Assembly: GCF_041814905.1 (NCBI RefSeq)
Contig: NZ_JBGXYA010000053.1
Coordinates: 4,948-68,947 of the forward strand
Direction of reading: 5' to 3'
DNA length: 64,000 bases
DNA from: Glaesserella sp041814905
GTDB lineage: Bacteria > Pseudomonadota > Gammaproteobacteria > Enterobacterales > Pasteurellaceae
Position numbers and translations under genes: made by a program. This document shows positions 42,755 through 50,793 of this stretch, in pieces; the stretch's first letter is position 1, and each line of letters opens with the position of its first letter. The notes beneath the pieces were generated by a model that was not told the DNA's origin, made no database searches, and saw only the letters and a program-made list of their open reading frames with translations.

Positions 42755-43846
42755 ATGAGCAAAATTCAAGAAATTACCCGTGAAAGTTGGATTCTTTCAA
42801 CATTCCCAGAGTGGGGAACATGGTTAAATGAAGAAATCGAAAATGAAGTGGTGCCGGAAGGCAACTTCGCCATGTGGTGGTTAGGCTGTGTAGGCGTATG
42901 GATTAAAACTCCGGCAGGTGCAAACATCTGCATGGACTTATGGTGCGGTCGCGGTAAAAGCACGAAGAAAGTCAAAGATATGGTGCGCGGCCACCAAATG
43001 GCAAATATGGCAGGTGTACGTAAATTACAACCTAACTTACGCGCGCAACCGATGGTATTAGATCCGTTTGCAATCAATGAAGTGGACTTCATCCTTGCTT
43101 CGCACTACCACAGTGACCATATTGATGTGAATGTGGCGGCGGCAATTGTCAACAATCCGAAATTAGATCATGTGAAATTCGTCGGTCCGTGGCACTGTGC
43201 CGAACTTTGGAAAAAATGGGGCGTTCCGGAAGAGCGTATTATCATTGTCAAACCGGGCGATGTGGTCAAATTAAAAGACGTTGAAATTCACGCATTAGAT
43301 TCGTTCGACCGGACCTGTTTAGTGACATTACCGGTCGAAGGTGCGGAAGCGCAAGGCGGAGAATTAGCCGGACTTTGCCCATCCGATGAAGAAATGGGTC
43401 GCAAAGCGGTAAACTACGTGTTCAAAACCCCGGGCGGTAACATCTATCACGGTGCAGACTCTCACTTCTCTATTCAATTTGCCAAACACGGTAAACAATT
43501 TGACATCGATGTGGCATTAAACAACTACGGTGAAAATCCGGTCGGTATTGCAGATAAAATGACTTCAATCGATCTGCTTCGTATGGCAGAATGTTTACGT
43601 GCAAAAGTGATTATTCCGGTTCATCATGATATCTGGACAAACTTTATGGCAAGCACACAAGAAATTATTGAATTATGGCGTATGCGCAAAGATCGTTTAC
43701 AATATAAATTCCATCCGTTCATTTGGGAAGTGGGTGGCAAATATGTTTATCCGCAAGATAAAGATCTGATTGAGTATCACCATCCGCGCGGATTTGACGA
43801 TTGCTTTGAGCAAGAACCAAATATCCAATTTAAATCAATGCTTTAA
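42755..43846 (+). CDS. ulaG: L-ascorbate-6-phosphate lactonase
   Basis: Opens ascorbate-6-phosphate to 3-keto-L-gulonate-6-phosphate. 363 residues of the metallo-beta-lactamase fold. Metal motif SHYHSDHIDVN near residue 114, GADSHFS near residue 235 and IPVHHDIW near residue 290. Nearly collinear with E. coli UlaG (start MSKxxxITRESWILSTFPEW). ATG 42755 with CAGGAG upstream is used; a longer frame from GTG 42713 runs through the repeat array and is not real. Divergent from ulaAB. Cytosolic. Confidence 0.95.
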   Translation: MSKIQEITRESWILSTFPEWGTWLNEEIENEVVPEGNFAMWWLGCVGVWIKTPAGANICMDLWCGRGKSTKKVKDMVRGHQMANMAGVRKLQPNLRAQPMVLDPFAINEVDFILASHYHSDHIDVNVAAAIVNNPKLDHVKFVGPWHCAELWKKWGVPEERIIIVKPGDVVKLKDVEIHALDSFDRTCLVTLPVEGAEAQGGELAGLCPSDEEMGRKAVNYVFKTPGGNIYHGADSHFSIQFAKHGKQFDIDVALNNYGENPVGIADKMTSIDLLRMAECLRAKVIIPVHHDIWTNFMASTQEIIELWRMRKDRLQYKFHPFIWEVGGKYVYPQDKDLIEYHHPRGFDDCFEQEPNIQFKSML

Positions 43847-43856
43847 TTGACAGTCG

Positions 43857-43877
43857 GCCACGCTGATTCAGCGTGGC
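43857..43877 (+). terminator. Hairpin after ulaG
   Basis: GCCACGCTGA and TCAGCGTGGC make a strong stem 11 bases after the ulaG stop, followed by TTCTGTTGTTTCTTT rather than a clean T run. Confidence 0.7.
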
Positions 43878-43976
43878 TTCTGTTGTTTCTTTCCCCTCTT
43901 ACTTAACGATAATCAAAAAGGAGGGATAGAGTTCATTATTGATTTAAATTTATGTTTAAAAATAAGGAAAATAGTA

Positions 43977-44723
43977 ATGAACGAACATTATCGACATAGG
44001 CAATTATTGAATGTGTTGGATGACAAAAAAGTATTATCAACGCAAGAAATTATTGATTTGTTAGATATCTCTCCGGCGACGGCTCGTCGCGATATCAGTA
44101 AGCTGCACCAACAAGGTCGACTCAAAAAAGTGCGCAACGGCGCAGAAGCGATCAGTGTAGATTTTACCGCAAATAAAAAAGATCAAATTAATAACGTGGA
44201 TGAAAAGCAGCGGATTGCCCGAGCTGCCGGAAAATTATGTCAAGACGGAGAAAGCGTCGTGCTGACTTGTGGTTCAACCATGTTGATGCTTGGTAATAGC
44301 CTTTGCGGACGTAATTTGCAAATTATCACCAATTTCCTACCACTTGCAAATTACCTGATTGAACATGGTCACGATGATGTGGTGATTATGGGCGGGCAAT
44401 ATAATAAGAATAAGCAAATAACATTGTCGTTAGCCACTCAGAATGAACCGGCTTATGCCGCCAATATTATGTTTACCAGCGGCAGAGGGTTTACTGAAGA
44501 AGGATTATATAAAACCGATATGATTATTGCTCATTCAGAGAAACAGATGTCGGCAAAAGCAGGGAAATATGTCGCATTGCTCGATAGCAGTAAGCTCGGG
44601 CAACGTGTCGGTATGTTGTTCACCGAATTAAAAGAGATTGATATATTAATCACCGGTAAAGAAGCGGATCCTGAAATTATTCGACAGCTACGCCAAAAAG
44701 GGCTAACCGTTATCTTAGCCTGA
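43977..44723 (+). CDS. ulaR: DeoR-family repressor of ascorbate utilisation
   Basis: 248 residues. N-terminal DeoR helix-turn-helix (VLSTQEIIDLLDISPATARRD, then LKKVRNGAEAI) and a phosphosugar-sensing C-terminal domain (VVLTCGSTMLMLGN, QIITNFLPLANYLI, VVIMGGQYNKNKQITLS). Very like E. coli UlaR, whose inducer is ascorbate-6-phosphate. Here it lies between ulaG and ulaE, whereas in E. coli it lies outside ulaG. AAGGAAA before the ATG. Confidence 0.92.
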   Translation: MNEHYRHRQLLNVLDDKKVLSTQEIIDLLDISPATARRDISKLHQQGRLKKVRNGAEAISVDFTANKKDQINNVDEKQRIARAAGKLCQDGESVVLTCGSTMLMLGNSLCGRNLQIITNFLPLANYLIEHGHDDVVIMGGQYNKNKQITLSLATQNEPAYAANIMFTSGRGFTEEGLYKTDMIIAHSEKQMSAKAGKYVALLDSSKLGQRVGMLFTELKEIDILITGKEADPEIIRQLRQKGLTVILA

Positions 44724-44776
44724 TAATGTACCGGTTACCTTCCGATAAGCGGATTTAACTAACATAGGAGCAACCC

Positions 44777-45637
44777 GTGAGAAAACATAAATTAGGTATC
44801 TATGAAAAAGCCTTGCCCAAAAATATCAGCTGGCAAGACAGACTTTCGATTGTAAAAAGCTGTGGTTTTGACTTTGTCGAAATTTCTGTGGACGAAACCG
44901 ATGAGCGTTTAGCACGTCTTGATTGGACGAAAGAAGAGCGTATCGAACTGGTCAAAGCGATTATCAACACCGGCGTAACGATTCCATCAATGTGCTTATC
45001 AGGACATCGCCGCTTCCCGTTTGGTAGCCGTGATGAAGCTACTCGCCAAAAAGCCTACGAAATTATGGAAAAGGCAATTCAATTAGCGGTCGATCTCGGT
45101 ATTCGCACCATTCAACTTGCCGGCTATGATGTCTATTACGAAGAGCAAGACGAAGGCACAATCCAACGTTTCCAAGAAGGGCTAGAGTGGGCGGTTGAAT
45201 TAGCGGCAAGCAATCAAGTGACGATTGCGGTTGAAATTATGGATACCAAATTTATGAGTTCGATTTCTCGTTGGAAAAAATGGGACGAGATCATCAAATC
45301 GCCGTGGTTTACCGTTTACCCGGATTTAGGCAATCTCTCTGCGTGGAACGACAATGTTGCGGAAGAGCTTAAACTCGGTATCGACAAAATCTCGGCTATT
45401 CACTTAAAAGATACCTACAAAGTCACTGAAACCTGCAAAGGTCAATTCCGTGATGTACCGTTTGGCGATGGTTGTGTGGATTTTGTAAGTTGCTTCAAAA
45501 CCCTTGCAGAATTGAACTATCGTGGTGCGTTTTTAATTGAAATGTGGACAGAAAAAGCGGAAGAGCCAATTGCTGAGATCATCAATGCTCGCCGTTGGAT
45601 TGAACAAAAAATGAAAGAAGGGGGATTTGCACTATGA
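44777..45637 (+). CDS. ulaE: L-xylulose-5-phosphate 3-epimerase
   Basis: Converts L-xylulose-5-phosphate to L-ribulose-5-phosphate. 286 residues, xylose isomerase-like TIM barrel. Marks: LGIYEKALP start, FDFVEISVDETDERLARLDW, SMCLSGHRRFPFGS, IQLAGYDVYYE, VAVEIMDTKFMSS-like metal Glu, YPDLGNLSAW and HLKDTY. Start is GTG 44777, six bases after AGGAG. Overlaps ulaF by 4 bases. Paralogue SgbU would fit too, but only this copy is here. Confidence 0.94.
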   Translation: MRKHKLGIYEKALPKNISWQDRLSIVKSCGFDFVEISVDETDERLARLDWTKEERIELVKAIINTGVTIPSMCLSGHRRFPFGSRDEATRQKAYEIMEKAIQLAVDLGIRTIQLAGYDVYYEEQDEGTIQRFQEGLEWAVELAASNQVTIAVEIMDTKFMSSISRWKKWDEIIKSPWFTVYPDLGNLSAWNDNVAEELKLGIDKISAIHLKDTYKVTETCKGQFRDVPFGDGCVDFVSCFKTLAELNYRGAFLIEMWTEKAEEPIAEIINARRWIEQKMKEGGFAL

Positions 45638-46350
45638 ACCAAATCGAATTAACGCCGGCATTACAAGCATTAAGAGAACGTGTTTTAAAGGCTAACTTAG
45701 ATTTACCAAAGTATAAATTAGTCACTTTTACTTGGGGTAACGTGAGTGAAATCGACCGTGAAACGGGGTTAGTCGCCATCAAGCCATCAGGCGTGGAATA
45801 TGATGCGATGACCGTTGAAGATATTGTGATTGTTGATCTACAAGGCAATCGTGTGTATGGTAGCAAAAAACCTTCTTCAGATACCGCGACTCACTTAGAG
45901 CTTTATCGCCAATTCCCTGAAATTGGAGGGATTGTGCATACACATTCTCGCCATGCAACCGCTTGGGCGCAAGCAGGGGAAGATATTTTGGCGCTTGGTA
46001 CCACACAAGGCGATTACTTCTACGGCTCCGTGCCTTGTACACGCCGCATGACCCCTGAAGAAATTGCAGGCGAATATGAACTCGAAACCGGCAAAGTGAT
46101 TGTTGAAACATTCCGTAAACGTGGCATTGAACCTTCTATGGTACCGGGTGTACTGGTTCACTCCCACGGGCCTTTCACTTGGGGGAAAGACGGACACGAT
46201 GCGGTGCATAATTCTGTGGTATTAGAAGAAGTGGCGTATATGAATTTTGTCAGCCATCAAATCCGCCCGAATATCGGATCAATGCAACAAGAGTTGCTCG
46301 ATAAGCATTACTTACGCAAACACGGTAAGAATGCGTATTACGGGCAGTAA
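45634..46350 (+). CDS. ulaF: L-ribulose-5-phosphate 4-epimerase
   Basis: Final step, giving D-xylulose-5-phosphate for the pentose phosphate pathway. 238 residues of the class II aldolase/AraD family. Zinc ligands in GGIVHTHSRHATAWAQ (His-x-His) and LVHSHGPFTWG. Other marks: TWGNVSEIDRETGLVAIKPSG at residue 29 on. Start overlaps the ulaE stop (ATGA). AraD and SgbE are close relatives; the neighbours decide the name. Confidence 0.94.
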   Translation: MNQIELTPALQALRERVLKANLDLPKYKLVTFTWGNVSEIDRETGLVAIKPSGVEYDAMTVEDIVIVDLQGNRVYGSKKPSSDTATHLELYRQFPEIGGIVHTHSRHATAWAQAGEDILALGTTQGDYFYGSVPCTRRMTPEEIAGEYELETGKVIVETFRKRGIEPSMVPGVLVHSHGPFTWGKDGHDAVHNSVVLEEVAYMNFVSHQIRPNIGSMQQELLDKHYLRKHGKNAYYGQ

Positions 46351-46355
46351 AAAAA

Positions 46356-46386
46356 CAGAACAGGGAGCAAAAGCTCCCTGTTTTTT
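46356..46386 (+). terminator. Rho-independent terminator of ulaF
   Basis: AACAGGGAGC, loop AAAA, GCTCCCTGTT and a T run: perfect 10-bp stem right after the stop. Confidence 0.93.
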
Positions 46387-46392
46387 ATAGAT

Positions 46393-46401
46393 ACAAGCGG
46401 T
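46393..46401 (+). repeat. DNA uptake signal sequence
   Basis: ACAAGCGGT core followed by CAGTAAG, in the gap between ulaF and the LysR gene. The T-rich downstream tract is poor here. Confidence 0.65.
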
Positions 46402-46464
46402 CAGTAAGCTACCAATAACGACAATACTTAGACCGAAAGTGAAAAAATACCTGTTTTAAAGAAA

Positions 46465-47394
46465 TTAAGAAACGGAAACGTTATTTGCAACGTGTTTGAG
46501 CATTTCAATAAAGGCTTTAGCGGCTCTGGATAAATAACGCCCCTTGCGATAAACAACAACGACGGTTCGGCTAGGATGATTGTCAATTTGGCAATAACAA
46601 GGCTCTTTTTCGAAATGTTCTGCCATCACCAATGTTTCAGGCAGTAGCGTTGCACCTATTCCAGCTCCGGATAAAGCCTGTGCGGTAGTCATACTGCCTG
46701 TCTGAAATACCACATTAGGGCTAAAACCCGCCTGTTCACAGCATTTGTTCAATAGTTGATGTAATTTGTGATTTTTATTCATTTGAATAAATGGGGTGTC
46801 TTTTAAGATATCCAGAGAAATTTGCGGAGTATAGGAGTGATCTCCCGCTTTCAGCCGTAGCTGCTTGGCAACAAAATGATCCGGAGGTAACGCAAGCAGA
46901 ATTTTTTCTTCAAAGAGGAACTCATAGTCGAATAGTTGTTCGTTTACCGGCAATAAAGACAAAGAAATATCGGTTTCTCCTGCCAATGCGAGATCCTCCA
47001 GATTCTGCGTATTATCTTCCTTTAAACTCACTTCAATATTAGGATATTGCTGATAAAAAACAGGCAACATTCTTGCCAGTAAATAAGCGCTACGAAAAGG
47101 CGAACTCCCCACAATGACTTTACCTTGTTTGGTATTAAGGACATCGTCTACTTGTTGTTCAAATTGATATTGTAAATCCATAATTGCCTTTGCATTTTCA
47201 ACATACAACCGCCCGATATAAGTCAGTTTTAAAGGCGAGACGGAGCGGTCGAATAATGGGGCGCCGACCTGCTCTTCTACCTTTTGAATAAATTGGCTCA
47301 AAGAAGGTTGAGAAATAAATAATTTCTTAGCTGCGACGGAAAAATTTCTCTCTTCCGCCACTTTCAAGACATATTTGAACTGTCGAAACTCCAT
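46465..47394 (-). CDS. LysR-family regulator next to tartrate genes (TtdR-like)
   Basis: 309 residues. Helix-turn-helix at about residues 17-40 (NFSVAAKKLFISQPSLSQFI) and CynR/CysB-like effector domain (GKVIVGSSPFRSAYLLARML; LSGAGIGATLLPETLV near residue 240). Divergent from the tartrate transporter-dehydratase genes with a 129-base gap. E. coli also has a divergent LysR gene (ttdR) beside ttdA, so the role is likely activation of the ttd genes by tartrate. Symbol left open because similarity to TtdR itself was judged by position. Confidence 0.85.
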   Translation of the reverse strand: MEFRQFKYVLKVAEERNFSVAAKKLFISQPSLSQFIQKVEEQVGAPLFDRSVSPLKLTYIGRLYVENAKAIMDLQYQFEQQVDDVLNTKQGKVIVGSSPFRSAYLLARMLPVFYQQYPNIEVSLKEDNTQNLEDLALAGETDISLSLLPVNEQLFDYEFLFEEKILLALPPDHFVAKQLRLKAGDHSYTPQISLDILKDTPFIQMNKNHKLHQLLNKCCEQAGFSPNVVFQTGSMTTAQALSGAGIGATLLPETLVMAEHFEKEPCYCQIDNHPSRTVVVVYRKGRYLSRAAKAFIEMLKHVANNVSVS

Positions 47395-47433
47395 ATAGGT
47401 ATTTACTTATAACTATTATATAAAAAATCGTAT

Positions 47434-47469
47434 TGGACTTATTCTAGATAAAATAACTACTATAGTCCA
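47434..47469. promoter_or_regulatory. Candidate regulator site in the LysR-ttd gap
   Basis: TGGACT (47434-47439) and AGTCCA (47464-47469) are inverted arms 24 bases apart, surrounding an AT-rich TTATTCTAGATAAAATAA stretch. Possible LysR-type tetramer site; weak evidence. Confidence 0.35.
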
Positions 47470-47523
47470 TAAGAAAAGTAAGCCTTTTCTTCTGAAATTT
47501 CTTATTGAGTTGGAGTGTGGGGT

Positions 47524-48927
47524 ATGAACAGTAAACGCATACGTGGAATTGCTGTAATTGCCGTAATGTTGGGAATTTGGTTCAGTCCGGTTCCACATGG
47601 CTTAAGCGAGCAGGCTTGGCATTTATTCGCTATTTTTAGTGCAACGATTCTCGGCTTTATTTTACAACCGTTACCGCTAGGCGCCATTGCCTTAATCAGT
47701 ATTACATTTGCTTCATTAAGCAACGTCATTAAACCAAGCGAAGCTCTAGCTGGCTTCAGTAATGCAATTATTTGGCTGATTGTATCAGCATTTTTGTTTG
47801 CCAAAGGTTTTATAAAAACAGGATTGGGACGACGAATTTCATTTAAATTAATCGAATGGTTCGGCAGCAGTGCGCTAAAACTGGGTTATACCTTAGTTAT
47901 CAGCGATTTTATTATCAGCCCAGCAACACCTTCCAATACTGCCCGTAGCGGAGGGATTATGTATCCGATTGTACGTAGCCTTGCCTCAGCCTTCGGTTCG
48001 GAACCGAAACAATCTCCGCGCAAAATCGGTTCCTATATCCTTGCCACGTCCTTTCAAGCTGATGCACCTATCGCCGCCATGTTTGTTACTGCTTGCGCAC
48101 CGAATTTATTAATTGTTGCATTCGCACAAGATGTAGCTCATATCACAATAAGCTGGGGAACATGGGCCTTAGCCGCGATTGTTCCGGGGCTGCTATCTAT
48201 GCTGATTATCCCTTTCTTTATCTACAAATTTTATCCGCCTGAAATTAAAGATACCCGTGAGGCGCAAAAAGTAGCGAAACAAGAATTAGCCAACATGGGC
48301 AAAATGAGCCGTGATGAATGGGTGATTACCGGAGTTTTTGTCGGCGCATTACTATTATGGTCTACCTCTCAATACACGGATATTAATGCAACCGTGGTGG
48401 CTTTGCTTGGTGTGAGTGTCATGCTGATTAGCGGGGTTTTGGTCTGGGATGAAATTATCGAAGAAAAAGGGGCTTGGGACGGCATGATATGGATGGGTGG
48501 AATCGTCGGTTTAGCCGGTGCTTTAAATAAAGTCGGTTTTATTCCTTGGTTCGCTACTACCGCAAGTAACGTTATGAATAGTCCAAACTGGTTCATAACA
48601 CTCGCCGTATTATTCCTGATTTATATGTACAGCCACTATGTTTTTGCCAGTTTGTCCGCTCATGTGACTGCTATGTACGCAGCCTTTCTGGCGGTCGTAA
48701 TCAGTGCCGGAGCACCTGTCTTTTTAGCTGCCTTCGGCTTAGCCGCCTTGTCAAATTTAATGGCGGGACTGACTCATTATGCCACCGGTGCGGCGCCTAT
48801 TTACTACGGCGCAGGTTATATCAAACAACAAGATTGGTGGAATATCGGATTTTTCTGTTCAGTGATTAACTTCATTATTTGGATAGGAATAGGTTCTATG
48901 TGGTGGAAACTTTTAGGTCTTTGGTGA
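47524..48927 (+). CDS. ttdT: DASS-family anion transporter, probable tartrate/succinate antiporter
   Basis: Inner-membrane protein of 467 residues with 11-13 predicted helices, divalent anion:Na+ symporter family (CitT/TtdT branch). Family marks: IVSAFLFAKGFIKTGLGRRI near residue 88, SPATPSNTARSGGIMYPIV with the SNT substrate motif near residue 135, and HYATGAAPIYYGAGYI near the end. ATG 47524 chosen (GGAG upstream) over GTG 47515. Followed by ttdAB, which supports L-tartrate import in exchange for succinate. The specific anion is inferred from context. Confidence 0.87.
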   Translation: MNSKRIRGIAVIAVMLGIWFSPVPHGLSEQAWHLFAIFSATILGFILQPLPLGAIALISITFASLSNVIKPSEALAGFSNAIIWLIVSAFLFAKGFIKTGLGRRISFKLIEWFGSSALKLGYTLVISDFIISPATPSNTARSGGIMYPIVRSLASAFGSEPKQSPRKIGSYILATSFQADAPIAAMFVTACAPNLLIVAFAQDVAHITISWGTWALAAIVPGLLSMLIIPFFIYKFYPPEIKDTREAQKVAKQELANMGKMSRDEWVITGVFVGALLLWSTSQYTDINATVVALLGVSVMLISGVLVWDEIIEEKGAWDGMIWMGGIVGLAGALNKVGFIPWFATTASNVMNSPNWFITLAVLFLIYMYSHYVFASLSAHVTAMYAAFLAVVISAGAPVFLAAFGLAALSNLMAGLTHYATGAAPIYYGAGYIKQQDWWNIGFFCSVINFIIWIGIGSMWWKLLGLW

Positions 48928-48970
48928 TCTGAAACCATTTTCCAATATTTATTTCAACGAGGAGTAATTT

Positions 48971-49873
48971 ATGATGACGAAAGAAGAAGGCGTTCGTTAT
49001 TTAACCGATACGATCGCAAAATTCGTCGGCTATACCGGCAAAGTATTACCCGATGATGTCATGGCTAAGTTAAAAGAGCTGCGAGAAAAGGAACAAGAAC
49101 AGTTACCGAAAATCATCTACGGAGCCATGTTTCGTAATCAGGATTTAGCAGCAAAACTTAATCGACCAAGCTGTCAGGACACGGGAGTCATTCAGTTTTT
49201 TGTCAAATGCGGAGCCAACTTCCCTTATATCGGTGAACTTGAAGCTTTGTTGAAAGACGCTGTGGTACAAGCCACCAAAGAAGCACCGCTACGTCACAAC
49301 AGCGTGGAAACCTTTGATGAATACAACACGGGTAAAAACGTAGGTAAAGGCACACCTTCCGTATTTTGGGAAATTGTACCGAACAGCGATCAGCTAGAGC
49401 TGGACACCTATATGGCAGGCGGCGGTTGTTCATTGCCCGGACAGGCCAAAGTATTAATGCCCGGTGAAGGTTATGAAGGTGTCACGAAGTTCGTATTAGA
49501 TGTCATGACCAGCTACGGTTTAAATGCCTGCCCACCGTTATTAGTCGGTGTAGGAATTGCGACATCGGTAGAAACTGCAGCGGTACAATCGAAAAAAGCG
49601 TTATTTCGTCCGTTAGGTGAACGCAATACGAATGAAAAAGCCGCTTATATGGAACAACTTCTGGAAGATGGCATTAATAGTATCGGTCTTGGTCCACAAG
49701 GGCTAAAAGGCAAAATGTCCGTTATGGGAGTCAATATCGAAAATACTGCACGTCACCCATCGGTGATTGGTGTCAGCGTCAATGTCGGCTGTTGGTCACA
49801 TCGTAAAGGCCATATTATTTTTGATAAAGAACTTAATTACACCATTACTTCACATTCAGGAGCGTCACTATGA
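48971..49873 (+). CDS. ttdA: L(+)-tartrate dehydratase, alpha subunit
   Basis: With TtdB, an oxygen-sensitive [4Fe-4S] enzyme that dehydrates L-tartrate to oxaloacetate. 300 residues. Cluster cysteines are in NRPSCQDTG near residue 65, GGGCSLPG near residue 154 and NVGCWSHRKG near residue 270. Length and the APLRHNSVETFDEYNTGKN stretch match E. coli TtdA (303 residues). The related anaerobic class I fumarase alpha region is the main alternative, but the neighbouring transporter and LysR gene favour tartrate. AGGAG before ATG; overlaps ttdB by 4 bases. Confidence 0.92.
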   Translation: MMTKEEGVRYLTDTIAKFVGYTGKVLPDDVMAKLKELREKEQEQLPKIIYGAMFRNQDLAAKLNRPSCQDTGVIQFFVKCGANFPYIGELEALLKDAVVQATKEAPLRHNSVETFDEYNTGKNVGKGTPSVFWEIVPNSDQLELDTYMAGGGCSLPGQAKVLMPGEGYEGVTKFVLDVMTSYGLNACPPLLVGVGIATSVETAAVQSKKALFRPLGERNTNEKAAYMEQLLEDGINSIGLGPQGLKGKMSVMGVNIENTARHPSVIGVSVNVGCWSHRKGHIIFDKELNYTITSHSGASL

Positions 49874-50484
49874 GCGAGAAAAAAATTCTGACTACGCCGA
49901 TCAAAGCCGAAGATTTAGAAGATATTAATATTGGTGACATCATTTATCTAAACGGTTATATCGTTACTTGCCGCGATGTGGCACACCGCCGTTTGATCAA
50001 TGAAAAACGTCCGTTGCCGGTGGATATTAAAGACGGCGCAATTTTACACGCTGGTCCGATTATTCGCGCACTCGGTGACGACAAATATGAAATGATCTCT
50101 GTCGGTCCGACAACCAGTATGCGCATGGAAAAGTTTGAAAAAGAATTTATCCGCCAAACCGGTGTAAAACTAGTCGTGGGCAAAGGCGGCATGGGAAACG
50201 GTACTATGGAAGGCTGCCGCGATTATAAGGCGCTGCATTGTGTTTTCCCTGCCGGTTGTGCCGTGCTTGCAGCGGAATGTGTGGAAGAAATCGTTGATGC
50301 CCAATGGAAAGATCTTGGTATGCCGGAAACCCTTTGGGTGTGTAAAGTAAAAGAATTCGGTCCGCTCATTGTCTCGATTGATACGCACGGTCGCAATATC
50401 TTTGAAGAAAATAAAATCGAGTTTAATAAGCGAAAAGACGCTGCGATTGAAGAAATCTGCAAGCATGTCGATTTTATCAAATAA
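49870..50484 (+). CDS. ttdB: L(+)-tartrate dehydratase, beta subunit
   Basis: 204-residue partner of TtdA, class I fumarase C-terminal-like domain. Marks: GDIIYLNGYIVTCRDVAHRR near residue 22, GPIIRALGDDKYEMISVGPT near residue 62, GKGGMGNGTMEGCRDYKALH near residue 103, and WKDLGMPETLWVCKVKEFGP. ATG overlaps the ttdA stop, so the subunits are coupled. A moderate hairpin follows. Confidence 0.93.
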   Translation: MSEKKILTTPIKAEDLEDINIGDIIYLNGYIVTCRDVAHRRLINEKRPLPVDIKDGAILHAGPIIRALGDDKYEMISVGPTTSMRMEKFEKEFIRQTGVKLVVGKGGMGNGTMEGCRDYKALHCVFPAGCAVLAAECVEEIVDAQWKDLGMPETLWVCKVKEFGPLIVSIDTHGRNIFEENKIEFNKRKDAAIEEICKHVDFIK

Positions 50485-50494
50485 CCTATTATAT

Positions 50495-50528
50495 TGACCC
50501 CATAGGCAAATGACTTACGGGGTCATTT
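50495..50528 (+). terminator. Terminator after ttdB
   Basis: TGACCCC and GGGGTCA, 7-bp arms with a 17-base loop, then TTTAT. Confidence 0.6.
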
Positions 50529-50646
50529 ATTCTCTGCGGCACCAAAATCCGATTTTTTGTTTGTGATACGGCGTAAGCCCTGATTTCACCTGCACATAAT
50601 TCATATCATTAGCACACAGTGACCCTAATGAAATAAGGAAGAGCCC

Positions 50647-50690
50647 GTGAAACTTTATGTTTATGATCGCTGCCCTTTTTGTGTACAATC
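50647..50690 (+). pseudogene. grxB: Glutaredoxin 2 (grxB) 5' relic
   Basis: GTG start preceded by AAGGAAG, then MKLYVYDRCPFCV, which matches the first 13 residues of glutaredoxin 2 including the CPFC redox motif. After residue 13-15 the similarity stops and the frame runs into uptake-signal hairpin DNA; the remaining about 200 residues are absent. The gap 50485-50793 thus holds only this relic, a terminator and the uptake-signal pair. Confidence 0.7.
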
Positions 50691-50715
50691 GAGCGGTTTA
50701 ATTTCAAATATAGAA

Positions 50716-50771
50716 CAAGCGGCCAGTTTCAGCTCATTTTTTGCAAATTTCAGGCTGAAACCGGCCGCTTG
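50716..50771. terminator. Inverted uptake-signal pair after the grxB relic
   Basis: CAAGCGGCCAGTTTCAGC (50716-50733) and GCTGAAACCGGCCGCTTG (50754-50771), an 18-bp stem with one mismatch, between the relic and the convergent phosphatase gene. Note the GGCC variant of the uptake core. Confidence 0.7.
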
Positions 50772-50793
50772 TCAAAAGATAAAGAATCAGGGG

